Shown here: positions 50,284 to 62,833 of the stretch, piece by piece
Layout: every line of letters starts with the position of its first letter
How positions within the stretch are numbered: position 1 is the stretch's first letter
Source: Megaleporinus macrocephalus
Taxonomy: Eukaryota; Chordata; Actinopteri; Characiformes; Anostomidae
Reading direction: 5' to 3'
Length of the DNA: 64,000 nt
Assembly (NCBI GenBank): GCA_021613375.1
Contig: CM038706.1
Span: 20,898,866-20,962,865 of the forward strand
Made by a program: the position numbers and the translations under genes
Notes under the pieces: generated by a model
What the model was told of the DNA's origin: nothing
Seen by the model: only the letters and a program-made list of their open reading frames with translations
Databases searched by the model: none

Positions 50284-50670
50284 CTAGTCAGAGGAGGAAG
50301 AGGGCAAACAAAGAGGGAGAGGGAACAAAGCTGCCTCTACCCTGTTTGCATTCAGTACAGTAGCAGCGTATCTCCTTCCAGAGGGTAAGACCTGACGGCA
50401 GGTGTTGAGGTCATAAGTCCCTCGCAATCTTACTTGCTTCCTTCACCGTCCTCTGGTCTTGGGAGTCGCTTGAGGGTTAATCACTTCTCCTTGCAAAGCT
50501 TGGACTCTCCACATTTTGGCCTTCTTGGTCTCTGAAAGACCCTCACACCCAGCTAAAGAAGAGAAGGTTAGGGGACTCTCTCTGTGGCAGATGTAAAGGC
50601 TGCTGAGGACGGGAGGGGTTACATTCAGATGCCTCAGCCTCTTTAGAAGGTTTAGGCTCCATTGTCCATC
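50284..50670 (-). pseudogene. Truncated LINE reverse transcriptase, C-terminal end
   Basis: On the minus strand, 50664-50500 reads DGQWSLNLLKRLRHLNVTP and then VLSSLYICHRESPLTFS, the pattern of the post-thumb region of fish LINE polymerases (KKGQSRL-type start, LRRLRSFNV-type core). After frameshifts the stretch TVKEASKIARD (near 50410-50440) and VLPSGRRYAATVLNANR (50337-50391) follow, the latter being the diagnostic LPSGRRY motif near the protein's C-terminus. A stop follows at 50284. At least two frame changes make it a dead copy, and the 5' part is absent. The clade is not certain. Confidence 0.75.
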
Positions 50671-50860
50671 ATGTGTGGGACAGGGTGAGCCCTCCTCTGG
50701 AAGTCTTAAGGAGCTCTTTTGTGTGTATTTGCAGCAGCTGGTGCAGCTTCTTCCTTTCTTCCAGGGTTTGTTGGAGGTACTGACCAGCACAGAATTCACA
50801 GGCACGTGTATCAGTGCAGTATCCAGTGTGTTTGTGTGAGTCTCCACTGGCTAAAAACAA
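50669..50860 (-). other. Unassigned open frame upstream of LINE remnant
   Basis: The minus strand opens after TTATTTCACCTTTGTTTTTAG, an acceptor-like context. The frame reads ASGDSHKHTGYCTDTRACEF then CAGQYLQQTLEERKKLHQLL, followed by QIHTKELLKTSRGG and a stop. It looks more protein-like than most frames in the window (a C-x2-C pair, an amphipathic coiled-coil-like stretch), but I do not recognise it. It could be a host exon, part of another decayed element, or chance. Confidence 0.25.
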
Positions 50861-53800
50861 AGGTGAAATAAATAATAATAGGCTGCTGTTTTCTGAATTT
50901 ATTCAAGGATGTGTAGATATCAGGTGATGGGATCAGAGTCCGTCACAGCACAAATGTTTTGCTTTCTACTTCTGACTCAAAAACAAAGGAGCTCGGCACC
51001 GATATTGACGCAGGCGTGCTGTTAATAAGTACGGGGCAAACACACCTGGACGGGGGCAGACTGGAAGGCCTCTCTGTTCAGCATCAGCGCCTATAAATTA
51101 GCAGTGTGGTAATGAAAGTGTCATTTCTTATTTAGAGGGTCTGAAATGTATCATCTGTAGCACAGCACCTGAATTTGCATTTAAAGGCCATCCATTTCAA
51201 AGTCTGCCTCTGAACGAGGAGTGCATCCATTAGCATTTTGAATGTTAAAATGAGAAAGTTTATAATGCCATTCCAACCAGGAGAGAAGAGAGAGCAATCT
51301 TACACTTAAACTATAAATAGCTGTCAAATGTATATCCATCAGATGGCGGTAAAAGGAGCTCTGCTCCGGATGATGGCTAACTCTGACTAATCAGCCGTAG
51401 CGGTTAAAGGCTGAAGTATTTTCTCTGGTCTTTTACTAACAAGTTTGGTTTGTCCAGCTTCCTTGTAATTCTTCTACCTGCAAACCCCCTCTAGATGGTT
51501 TTGGTGTGTGAAACATGCCCGAGCTGGGGTCGGAGTTATGATTGAGGGCAGTTATGCCACATTACTGTACATAAGTCAAGTGGCTGTCCTAACTCCTCAT
51601 CCCCGCAAACTGTGCTCCTGACAGCTTACCTCAGCACGAGTGGAGTACTCTAAAGGGCACATGCTGCAGTTTATGACTTTTCAATGACATTTCACAGACG
51701 CTTATTTTTTCCAAGATATAATGCGCACACTAGGAGTTTGAGAAAGCACATCAGCGTGTTTATTAGCCAGTTTTACTCCTGCATGCAGAGACAGAAATGA
51801 TCAAAAAGAGGAAATGTCAAATGTGCTTTGCATACCAAACAACAACTATGACAGCTTGAAGCCTGCTGACTGCTAAAGTGTTGCTACTATTTAAAGACTG
51901 AGTACAACAGAGGTGCTGCGAAATGAAGCCGATAATGAGGCAAAACTGACCCCAAATCCCACTGAACCAGCACCCCCTGCTGGCTCTGGGCCCATTCAGA
52001 GCATTACTTGCATTTGTACCAATCTAGAAGAATGCAGGCTCATAAGACTACAAATGTCCATGGAGGTCTAGGAAGCTTTCTGAAGTCATTCAAAGAGTTT
52101 CTTCCAGTAAACTGCTTAATAAGACTAAACGCTGAATGAGAAAAACGTGCAAACTCCAGAACACCTTGGAGAACAATGCGCTCGACATATGCGCTTGGCA
52201 AGGAAGCAACTCGCCATTTTACTTCATAAGAGCTGAGGAATGAGCCTGCGTCTGATTACAGCTCAAACAGACCATCTGGTACGATGTTTTCTTTTGTTTT
52301 AATGAGGCGCAACTCAAGAGATCATTCAGTCTGCTTGAACAGCAACCTACAGAGTTCTCAGTCCTCGGCTTATCTTTGTCCACACTAGGCAGAGTCTCAG
52401 AAGCCTCCGAGTGACCACACTGTTCTGACTCAACAGGAGGTTCTATATGACCTCTACAGACTGTCTGAGTCAGAGTGGACACAGACATAAATTTTCCCCT
52501 TCAATGACAGATTGGCGCCTGGCTGCCTTTTTCAAACATCTGTCCTGGGTCGTCTGGTGTGAGCGGCACTGTTGTCTCCGTGGCACGTGACTGATGGCAC
52601 ACATAGAAGGCTCATTGTTAATGGTGGCGGGAACATTCTGCTCCTCTTTCTAAGTGGGTGAGAGGCTTTTCTGAAGTAGCAGCTTCTTTCACATAACTTT
52701 AATTGACAAGTGTAACAATTCAGTGCAACATTTTATAAATGTATTGTAATGCTACATCTAGCATGTAGTTTCTGGGCTAAAATATTAACTTGTGGATAGC
52801 ACATTAAACAGGGGAATTAAGGACATCAGGATTTCTATGTTGCTGGAAAACCAGTTTGAATGGTTTAAGCAAGTATGTAAAATCTCCGGTATTGTACCTT
52901 TGTGATGTCGAGTGCTCTGGTATACTAAATATAAAAGCATTAACATATTGATATTGGGCACATTTTCAAGCACTAGTTTTTTTTTCCAGAACCAAAACAT
53001 TTATTAAATGGTGACACCAAGGCACTGCATCCTATTATAACAAATTGTTTAAAGAACATCTCTTTCTGCTAACTGTATGCCCAAAAACTCCAGTTCCCAC
53101 AAACTTACATCTGAAACCAGGGACCCATCAACATGCACAGCAACAAGTACTGCAGCAACACATTTTTCCAGGAAATCAGAACAAGCCTACAGCTATTGCT
53201 CAAGAACCTATTTTTCAGTGATCTAGAACAACAAATAAATATAACTAATCTAAAGCACCGTTTCCCATCAGCACACCTATTACTTCACACATATTGAGCA
53301 AACATCATATCTAATTCAGCTCCCCATCAGATTTCTGCACAAAATCTGAACTGACAGCCAGAGCAGATGGTGATATTTTCCTGATGACATCTTCTGGCAT
53401 CTACAGCTCCTCTCTGCTTAGTCCGTCCTTTCACAAACAGTGTTCAGGCAAACCGTGATGTAAAAAGCTATTGGTCCACCTATTTCACAGGGTGGCTTTA
53501 AACGTGGTGAACAGAGCTGTCTCAAAGAAGCAGAATGCTGTGATCCCACACAACAGAATAACACTCCATGACTCACTCAGGAACCCATATTCGATTTCTC
53601 TACTGAGGCAAAATGAGGAATAAGGCATATAATCAGCTTAGTTAGCTGTGATGTGTTAAATGGTCTAGATCAGAGGTACAGCAAGAGAAAGAGAGAAACG
53701 GAATCATAATCAAACAAAAAAAATCCATTCGAGGGAAAGAATACAACATAGCTGTATGAGCCTGAAGCTCAATTTCAGCGCAATGGTGATTACAGGAACT

Positions 53801-54027
53801 GCGCAGAGAATAAAGGTAAGGTCGGTAGATGTGTCATCTATACCAGTTACCCAGCAACGATTAGTTGTTTAGAGTCAACGTTTAGTGTAAGGATACAAAT
53901 TTAAAACATAAGGTTTTGACAGCTAAATAAATAATGAATAAATAATTATGCCTTGACGGCCATTCAAGGGCCCAAGTTGTGCACTGAATCATGCAGTTTA
54001 TGTATTTGTTATAGGTTTGTGTGCTAT

Positions 54028-54090
54028 GCATCCATTATCTTCCGCTTTCTCCCGCGAGTCTGGGTCATGGGGGGGCTGGAGCCAATCCCG
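54028..54090 (-). mobile_element. SINE-like repeat, 3' fragment
   Basis: GCATCCATTATCTTCCGCTT, CTCCCGCGAGTCTGGGTC and GGGGGGGCTGGAGCCAATCC are the tail of the family found full length at 4431-4764. The tRNA-like head is missing, as expected for a 5'-truncated insertion. Confidence 0.75.
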
Positions 54091-54196
54091 GAATAGAGTT
54101 TTGTGTGCTAAAATAATAAAAATGTAACAAAATATAATTAAATAACACACTTTTGAATTAAACTGGCTGTCCATGTTACTGTGCGTAATATATTTA

Positions 54197-54243
54197 ACAC
54201 ACACACACACACACATACATATATATATACATATATATATATT
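54197..54243. repeat. (CA)n then (TA)n microsatellite
   Basis: CA run at 54197-54214 followed by TA-rich run to 54243. Confidence 0.92.
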
Positions 54244-56468
54244 ATATGATGATGATGGTGATGATATGTGCCCTTTAGGAAAAGAAAATAAAAGAAAACA
54301 GCATCATAAGTACAAGATAGATCATAGATCAGTGCTGTGCTGTAAGACATTCTTTCAGCATAATGTAACAGTATTCAGGAAGCATAAGCCCATGTGTCCA
54401 AGCTGAAATATCATCTGATATTGTGGTACGCTTGGAATATAACATGACCATCCTGCACTATAAGGCACCCTGCAGTTTAGGCCGAGGAATGCCACACTAT
54501 TTTAAACCATTAGTGCTGGACGGACGGGATCATTTACAACCTGTGAGGGGTCCCTCTCTGACGCAGGTGCTTTTGGGGTTCAAAGGCCATACAACTGAAA
54601 GGATTGCTTTCACCGGCCTCATTGCTAAGTACCAAAGACCTTGATCATCTATCACCTATGTGTGCGCATTTGAGCCTGACGCCACAGCAGGGGAACGTTC
54701 GGTTAATAGATAACTGCCACGGTCTCGTCGAGCAGTTTGTCTGTGCGCTGCTGTTGTAGTGCTCTTTTCACTCGGTGTCCTCTGTAGCAGTGCAGAAGAG
54801 CGTCACAGTGATAATCAGGGCGTTGTGTGACAGCTGCTGCCTGCTCAACAGGTTCAGCGCTCGGGAGCAGAAAGGGAAAGCGGAATAAAAAGGCTTTCTG
54901 TGTCTGTATCCTCTCTGTGTGTCTCAGCGTTCCCCGAGCGGGTGTTTAGACCCGATACAGCTCTGGCTCCGCTCTGGCTCTGATCTGCGTTCTCTCTCAC
55001 TTACCTAAATGTGGCTCTGCTTTCATAGGCTCCCTTCAACTTCATTTGTTCTAGCCTGCTTATCAGACCTTTCAGACAGTGCCACGCTTCTGCGCTACGG
55101 CAAGGACAGAAATCCTTTTAGAGCGAGCTGCCTGCGTCTTCATGCGCGAAACAAGGAAGCGAAATTGCTATGGGGCTCTGGCCTAATGGTTCAAATAAAG
55201 CCTCTGATCATTTTCTCTCATTTCCCCTGTTCTCATAAAAGCAGGTCTCTGTACAGGGAACAGGTGCTTGATGAAGTATTTTCACATCCCATGAACAAAA
55301 AGTCAAGTATATGACCAGTGCTGGTTGCAGGGCGTCTGAGAGGATGCATGCGAAATTCAAGATTAGCTGTGTATGGTTGTTTACAGGCAAATAAGCAATC
55401 GCTTTCACAAATAGAAAATAAAAAAATTCAATATCTGTTTGTCAAACTATTACTGTTACTGATTGTAAGAGCAAATTCCTAATGAGGAATGAGGAAGCTG
55501 TGCAGTAGTGTTCTATGGTTCCATCATTTGTAGTAATTTGACAGATAACATGCATTACAGCCATGAGAACATTCTGTTCCATCAAATAATCATGCCACTG
55601 TCACCGTACCAGAAGAGATATAGTTTGGCTGTGACTGAAATGGAACCATATTGGTTTTAGGGCACTATTATATACTACAGACATTTTTCTTTTAGTAAAC
55701 TCATCATTAAATGGAATTCCAGAGTCCTTTTGATGGTAATACAGCCTCCCATAATGCATTCATATTTCCTACTGAACGTTGTAGATCTCTATCACCTAAA
55801 TTTACACTCCATGTGCATTGAGTGTCTCTTACCGTACCGTTAGCCAACAATAATGATGGCTGCTAAGCTACTGGAAATGAAACGTTTCAGGCTCTCTCAA
55901 CTCTCTGGAGAAACACTTCTAAAGACAATGTTGCTGCTCATCATACAGGAAAAACACTGACTGGTAACTGTTGTCATGGACCAAGAATTAAATGAGCACT
56001 CTAGTCAAGTTTCTTCCTCATTTCCTCCACCTTTCTTAACTTTACACCCGTGTCTACTGCTATGAATGAGACTGCAACTTCAGCCTTGAAAGCAAGCAAC
56101 GAGTTCGCCCCCCCACAGTGCCGTGGCTATTTTTACAACAGTGTCAGTTCTGCTGTATCAGTTTGAGCCAATGTCTGAACCTGAAAGTCAGGTAGAACAG
56201 GTTGACATACCTGATCTACCTTTGCAGTGTTTTACCTTTTTAGCTCTCTGTGTAGTGTGCGAGGGCTTGCCAGGCTTGCTGGTAAGCAGCCAATAGGGGT
56301 TGTGTTAGAAGATGATGTCACCTTGTAACAGAGGACAATCCTAGGCTGGAGGCTCAGCAAGGCTTTTCAGCAGCTGAGGAAATGGTTTCTCTCTCTAGCA
56401 CACACATTGGGCTTTTAACTCTGGAGACCAGAATACCAGAAACGCATAAAAGGGTCTCCTATAGTTGC

Positions 56469-56492
56469 AATAATAATAATAATAATAATAAA
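56469..56492. repeat. (AAT)n microsatellite
   Basis: Trinucleotide TAA/AAT run. Confidence 0.92.
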
Positions 56493-58109
56493 GGAGCAGG
56501 GATCCGGTTCTGTCACAGCCTACGTAAGCTTTCTTAAAATAGGTGCAACCCTATTTTAATTGTACAGTGGTGCTGGTTGAGAGTCTTCGCTGTTAAAGAC
56601 ATTAGCTTACATCCCCCTGTTCTCGGTGTAATGAGAAAGGATTCACAGTTCATGTCAGCACACATTGAGCTGATGTTCACAGTGTTCATTAGAAATTTAC
56701 AAGTGCATTGTGGGAGATTGTAGCACCCTTAAAATTGTTACATTTTACAGCCTGGGCACTAAGAGAAAACCAGCTGCCATACATAATAGTGCCCTAACTT
56801 GCAAACAGGGATCTATTCTGGTTGTAGTCTTTGTTTCTGATCAATACGAGCTATGCCAGGTTTGTTCAAATTTCTACAAGCAGATAGTAAGAGTACTCAT
56901 AAAGCACAGGCTCATTACCTTTATTATTGCAAACTTAAATGTCACCCTATGCTATTATGCCATGAAATATTTGGAAAATATCATAGCACATTTGATCAAT
57001 ACCACCCAGCACTAATGGAAAGTCTTTTATTACAGCAATTTAGACCCATAATTCTTGTTCTCAGTGGGCATCTTCCACCATTGATCACACTTTCTTCTAA
57101 AATGACATCCGGCGCATCTGCATCCCAGCAGCCGTGTCAATTATTGACTGCGCTGCTTCCTGTGCAAGCTCCATCTTGACCACTGCCATTTCTCATTCAC
57201 AGACGCCGGGGCTGTGGGATCACTGTACATAAAAGACAAGGACGCATGGTCCACTCAGTTTTTCCAGACCCACAAGGTCCCTTTTCCTGTTTCCTTTCAT
57301 TCCGACCAGCGTAAAGGGAGAAGCATCCAGCAGCAAACGGATCTAAAAAGCTCTGTATCTTTTACAAGAAGAAAAGAGGCAAACATTAACTTGGCAACCT
57401 CGTAAAAAGGGCCTCTCATGAAAGCAGATTTCATGTATGCCCAATAAATAACAGCAGAAATGCTCAAGGGTGTTTCCAGAGGAGCTTTCTTCAGCGCACC
57501 GTCAACTCACTAACATGCAGACAAACACTGACTTGGGGGAAAAAGATGCTGTGCTCCTGCTGTTTCAGTGGCACTGTAGAATATGACAACGTTATAGTCT
57601 GGGGTATTGTCAGATGAAAGAAGAAGGGAAAAAAACCCTCCAATGTTTAGCCTTAAAGTCCTATCTGTTGGGAAACAGTTACCACAGCAACCAGCAACGT
57701 CTCGGGCTCATATGGCTAAGGCTGTGAATTTCTGTTGCCTCAACGTCTCATGTTCTGTAGGTCACACAGGTCACTCTGCTGGCCTACAGGCTGGTCAATT
57801 TACTACACAGGACAAGCTGCTTAAAGAAGACATATCCTGCTTTATTATTCCATTGTATTATTTTCCCAGATGACATTTGTGTGGGCACCAGTCCTAATTG
57901 ATTTTTACATGACCGTTTAAACAGGCTTGTTTGTTGCTCTGTCTTTAAGACTGGTAAAATGGGAATAACCTTTGCTCTGATTGGCTGATCAGCCTCAAAA
58001 AGAAAATCTTGGCAAAAAGACTGGCAAAAAATGGAATATGTTCATGTTCAAAAGCTATTCCATATAACTTGACTGGGACCAGACAGGCTAAAATGGGTGC
58101 ATATATGTA

Positions 58110-59331
58110 CAGGGGTTGGACAATGAAACTGAAACATCTGGTTTTAGACCACAATAATTTATTAGTATGGTGTAGGGTCTCCTTTTGTGGCGAATACAGC
58201 GTCAATACATCTTGGGAATGACATATACAAGTCCTGCATAGTAGTTAGAGGGATTTTAAGCCATTCTTCTTGCAGGATAGTGGCCAGATCACTACGTGAT
58301 GCTGGTGGAGGAAAACGTTTCCTGACTCGCTCCTCCAAAACACCCCAAAGTGGCTCAATAATATTTAGATCTGGTGACTGTGCAGGCCATGGGAGAAACC
58401 AATCTTTCACCAGTCTTGCTGTGTGTATTGGTGCATTGTCATCCTGATACACGGCACCGCCTTCAGGATACAATGTTTGAACCACTGGATGCACATGGTC
58501 CTCCAGAATGGTTCGGGAGTCCTTGGCAGTGACACACCCATCTAGCACAAGTATTGGGGCAAGGGAATGCCATAATATGGCAGCCCAAACCATCACTGAT
58601 CCACCCCCATGCTTTACTCTGGGCATGCAACAGAACGGGTGGTACGCTTCTTTGGGCTTCTCCACACTGTAACTCTCCCGGATGTGGTGAAAACAGTAAA
58701 GGTCGACTCATCAGAGAACAATACATGTTTCACATTGTCCACAGCCCAAGATGTGCACTTCTTGCACCATTGAAACCGACGTTTGCCATTGGCACGAGTG
58801 ACCAAAGGTTTGGCTATAGTAGCCCGGCCGTGTATACTGACCCTGTGGAGCTCCTGACGGACAGTTCTGGTGGAAACAGGAGAGCTGAGGTGCACACTTA
58901 ATTCTGCCCTGATTTGATCAGCCGTGCTTTTATGTCTTTTGCATACAATCCGGGTTAGCACCCAACATCCCTTTCAGACAGCTTCCTCTTGCGTCCACAG
59001 TTAATCCTGTTGGATGTGGTTCGTCCTTCTTGGTGGTATGCTGACATTACCCTGGATACCGTGGCTCTTGGTACATCACAAAGACTTGCTGTCTTGGTCA
59101 CAGATGCGCCAGCAAGACATGCACCAACAATTTGTCCTCTTTTGAACTCTGGTATGTCATTCATAATGTTGTGTGCAAAATTGTGCTCTTACCTGCTAAC
59201 TGAACTTCACACTCTTCTCTTACTGGTGCAATGTGCAATTAATGAAGATTGACCACCAGACTGGTCCAATTTAGCCATGAAACCTCCCACACTAAAATGA
59301 CAGGTGTTTCAGTTTCATTGTCCAACCCCTG
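58110..59331 (-). mobile_element. Tc1-like DNA transposon, full length, defective
   Basis: The element is 1222 bp with terminal inverted repeats beginning CAGGGGTTGGACAATGAAAC. The first 27 bases of each end are identical and 30 of 31 agree. TA dinucleotides flank both ends (58108-58109 and 59332-59333), the expected Tc1/mariner target duplication. The interior is one transposase gene on the minus strand, broken by two frame changes (separate entry). Short inverted repeats and about 1.2 kb length fit a Tc1-like class II element that moves by cut and paste in the nucleus. Confidence 0.97.
58162..59164 (-). pseudogene. Tc1-like transposase, frameshifted
   Basis: Three overlapping minus-strand frames make up the gene. 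Frame 1 (59164-58955) begins MNDIPEFKRGQIVGACLAG and covers the first helix-turn-helix and a GRKRK basic motif. Frame 2 (58961-58614) carries the second DNA-binding part (STRTVRQELH, IHGRATIAKPL) and the first catalytic Asp in VLFSDEST. Frame 3 (58665-58162) carries KHGGGSVMVWAAI, the second Asp in QDDNAPIHTA and the Glu in SPDLNIIEPLW, ending KGDPTPY. Breaks fall near 58955-58970 and 58655-58668. By my count only 27 residues separate the second Asp and the Glu, against about 34 in Tc1, with residues missing between KDWF and LPWPAQS. The protein is almost certainly inactive. Confidence 0.95.
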
Positions 59332-59333
59332 TA

Positions 59334-61025
59334 TATACATTGTTTACGTTGACAGCACAAGGATGCTTTGCAATGTAGTTTCTATTAATAAATCATAAGA
59401 TATTAACGATAAGCTTTGAGTATTTGCATACTACATCAAATGTGAGCAAAAAAAATCTATTGTCGATGCTATGGACCCTATAAAAACACTTCTTTAATAG
59501 CACGAGTAGCAGAATGTGTAGTCGTCAAAGCAATGAGCACATGTTCCGATGGAAATTAGGGAACATCGAGAACACAGCCCGTTATAAGAAGTAATTTGTT
59601 ACGATGCCGACACCAGTGTTAGAAAAACAGCTTAGCAACGTAAAACAAAAAAAGCCATTAGCTGCTGATGTAAATGCAACTTAAACTTCCATTTTCATGA
59701 TGAATCATCTCTCCGCTATTACTTGTGTGTAACTGAATCTAGTCAAGCAAATAAAATCTTCATATAAAATCACCCGTTTCCCTTCCTCATCTGTTTCAGT
59801 CGTCCTGTGAGGGCCCGAGGCGCACCTGCATTTCTATGTGATACGACTGCCACGAAAGACACCTCAAGGCCCACAGTGGGGAAAAAAAGAGCACCAAACA
59901 GATTGGATTTCACTTGTTCCCTCCGTGACTTTCTGGGACAAAAGCAAGCCTGTGTTTTAAAAGCAGCATCACAGCCTTAGAGCACAAATACGCACACAGA
60001 AACCATTGAAAAGGATTTAACCATCCAGGGTTTGATGAGCCAAGACCTCCACATATGGCTGTCGGCTTGTGAGAGAGCTGCCACGTCACACCTATCAGTG
60101 TGAAAGGATGATTCCTGACTAGCGCTTCACACACGCGCACACACACACACTGCGCATAGACACTACTTACAGGTTCTGCTTGAGCTTTATTGTGTTTATG
60201 TGCACATAGTTGCTGATGAACATGCTGCCAAGGACAGATAACTGCTGAGCTGACATTCAGACAGCGCTTAAAGCAAGAGTTCAGTCAAAAATGCTAATGT
60301 CGCTAACGACAAGTGAAATCTGACAGCTGACAACGCGCACTGTGCAAATGGCATCATGCTAAAGGCTGCCTCTTCCACTGCACTGTTTTGTTTTAGCTAG
60401 AACAGAAATGTTATTTGAACTTCTTATAATACACGTTATGCTACACGTTATGTTACCTGCTTGTTCTTTGCAATTTGGAACACTGTTTCTATGACGACTG
60501 ACTCTGTGCATGATGATATAGGGACCATATAGGTATCTGCATGTAACTGCTTACAAAAAAAAACATTGGTAAGTAAACAATGTCCAAAATGTATGTTTTA
60601 GCCTCAGCCTTGGCTTTAGCAGACACTATTCTACATGGCTGTGGAAGCACGTTGCTTGCAGTAAGCAGTTGCAGGTAATGTCGCTTAGGGCATGCCAAGG
60701 AAAAAAGCATAAAGACAGCATGAGAAAAGAAACAAAGGACTGTAAGTTCTAGCATTTGAATGTACTTTGCTGCTTTTTGTATTTGCATTTTATTGTTTTA
60801 TTGATTGCATTTTTGCCCAGTGGGGAACCGTCATGGCCCTCGACACCCTCTCAAGAGGTCTAAAATATTCTTAACACACATACACACACCTAAACAATTG
60901 CAAAAGTATAGGCAAATAAATTATTAAAACGTGTCTATTCAATCTGTGCTGGAACGTGAGGGGTTAAGTGGAAGCCTGGGAGCACTTTTAATTTAGTGTA
61001 ATACCAATTTCAAATGACAGTAAAA
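59334..61025. other. Non-coding intron
   Basis: No exon or strong repeat was recognised. A short CA run lies at 60133-60150. Confidence 0.4.
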
Positions 61026-61029
61026 CTGA

Positions 61030-61420
61030 CCAATCATATCTTCCCTCTGAGTGGGCGGGCTTTACTGTATGATCATGTCCCCCCGCTGTGACGACGCTAG
61101 CTGGAGAAACAGCTAGCTAGCGCTAGGCTACCACCGCTAGCTAGTTTGCTGAGACGATGGAAGCCCAGGTCCAGCCCCCAAAGTGTCAAACCCACCCCCT
61201 CTGAAAACTCAGCGCAAATATTTCTCTTGCGCGCAGACAGCAGCCGACGGTAGTGCACTTCGAGGAAAAATATCAAATCGCGAGAGAAAAAAAAACATTA
61301 AAAGAGGAAAAAAATGACCGTTTGAGCGTGTTTTATGAAAATAGCGCGTGCGGTTCCTCTTTCTCTGCTCGCGAGTTTCGCATTTGCGCGCACGAGAGAA
61401 ACATTTACGAAGAAATTGTC
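61030..61420. promoter_or_regulatory. CpG-rich, promoter-like patch
   Basis: A CCAAT word (61030-61034), a GGGCGGG box (61053-61059) and TGTGACGACG (61087-61096) are followed by CpG-dense sequence with TTGCGCGC, AATAGCGCGTGCGG, CTCGCGAG and TTGCGCGCACGAG, in an otherwise CpG-poor window. A palindromic AGCTAGCTAGCGCTAGG lies at 61111-61127. This could be an alternative promoter or a non-coding RNA start. The open frames at 61253-61793 have no recognisable domain. Strand and transcript are not determinable from sequence. Confidence 0.35.
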
Positions 61421-62303
61421 TATGTTGTACAGATGTTATTGTTTGTTGCATTTCTGTCGTCTAGTTTATTGTTTCTTGACTTGCAGTTTATTAGGAGAGG
61501 AAACTGTAATTTTTTTCAGACGATGGTGGTGGTTTTTGGGGTGGGGGGCATGGTGGGTTTGGAGAAGAGGGCCGAGGCTTAAGGGTCACGGTTCGCTACT
61601 GTTTTTGCCGATACATAAAAATACACCTGGATTGGCCCCGGCCAGGATCCACTGGACAGCATCAGGACATGACTGGAAATATTGTTTTACTGTCTCTGGT
61701 ATGGCTGACTATACAGTTTACACAGTGCTAATGTCACTAACAACTAAAGGCAAGCAGACAACCATAAGGACTGTACAAACATCCTTATGCTAAAGACTAC
61801 TAAACCCACTGTTCCTTTTTAGCTGGAATAAAGGTACCGTCTCAACATCGTGTGGCTGTGATGGCAGACTTTACACAGCTTAAGCCTTAAATAGCAGTGT
61901 GTCCTTCCCTCAGGGCAAGCTGACTGTTCACAAAGCGGACCCATCATTATCAGCTGTTGACACTGTAACATTTACGTACTTGAGGACCTTAAACAAATCT
62001 AATCTCCTTACTTAGACAGCCTAATGATAGCCATACACTGAGAAAATGATGAACCGTTCTCAGAATCTCTCTCTCTCTCTTTTACATGCACACACACACA
62101 CACAGACGGACACATTTACACTTCAAGATCAAGGAGAAGCAGTGCTGGACTAAAAGCTCCTCAGACTACCCCCACTTTGGCAAAGCCCCTCTAAAAATCG
62201 CCCAGGACTGCTGCAATTGATTTCCAAGCGAGTGAATCACCCAGGCCGTGGGTGTCTAAAGAACTGCAATCAACATGTCATCATTAATTAGGCACCACTT
62301 GAA
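61421..62303. other. Non-coding, includes candidate conserved segment
   Basis: No exon was recognised. A CT run (62069-62080) and CA run (62088-62103) occur. Bases 62170-62303 (GCAATTGATTTCCAAGCGAG, CATCATTAATTAGGCACC) have an enhancer-like texture. Confidence 0.35.
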
Positions 62304-62397
62304 GATGCCCGTGAAAGCGCAGCAGAGGCTGAGCAGTGAGGAGAGGAAGCTCGTCTCAGGGCTGGAAAGCAGCCCTAGCTCCTCCCTGTAGAACCAG
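62304..62397 (+). repeat. Left arm of ~100-bp inverted pair, peptide-reading
   Basis: Begins GATGCCCGTGAAAGC and reads from ATG 62305 to TAG 62389-62391 as a 28-residue peptide starting MPVKAQQRLSSEERKLVSGL. The reverse complement of 62834-62933 matches it at roughly 80-85 percent with one 6-base, in-frame difference. The origin is unknown. Confidence 0.75.
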
Positions 62398-62833
62398 AAG
62401 AGAGGGCTAACGTTTATCTAACGTTTATCTACACATCCTCAGCTCCTCCAGGCCAGGAGAGGCAGCGCTGCTGGCTCCATGGCCAACTTCCACTGGTCAA
62501 CAGAAGCAGGCAGCGTGGACGGGCGCTAAGAAAATAACTGCTTGGGGTTAATGAAAGGGTATCATCAGTTTGGCTCCTCTTTTGGCCTGCACTGACAAAC
62601 CACTAAGGGGGTGGACCCCACTGGCGTGTGAATATACTGTGAATATATTGTTGTGAATGGGATTTTATGGGGGTGTAAATCTGCAACCTTATCATTTTTT
62701 AAAAATTCTTTATGAAATAGCTACATGCTATAATTACGTGATGATTTGCTTATTTTAAAAATGCTCTGACTACACAGAACATCTGAAAGAAGTGTTTACC
62801 CAACAGTACAGATAGATAATAAAAACACTACAC

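Larger units (their letters stand above)
50871..58107. other. Non-coding intron
   Basis: No supported exon. Contains an enhancer-like texture at 51090-51290 (CCTATAAATTAGCAGTG, TGAATTTGCATTTAAAGG), an 89-codon minus-strand frame at 52219-52488 without a recognisable domain, a SINE 3' fragment at 54028-54090, CA/TA microsatellites at 54197-54243 and an AAT run at 56469-56490. Confidence 0.4.

Noticed and set aside
52219..52488. 89-codon minus-strand frame starting MSVSTLTQTVCRGH
   Set aside because: It has its own in-frame stop just upstream, no donor, no domain and no resemblance to MARCH N-terminal sequence that I can recall.
54998..55005. Minus-strand TTAG|GTAAGTG donor, possible non-coding first exon
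   Set aside because: An isolated consensus donor with no start signal or peptide support; such matches are expected by chance in 64 kb.
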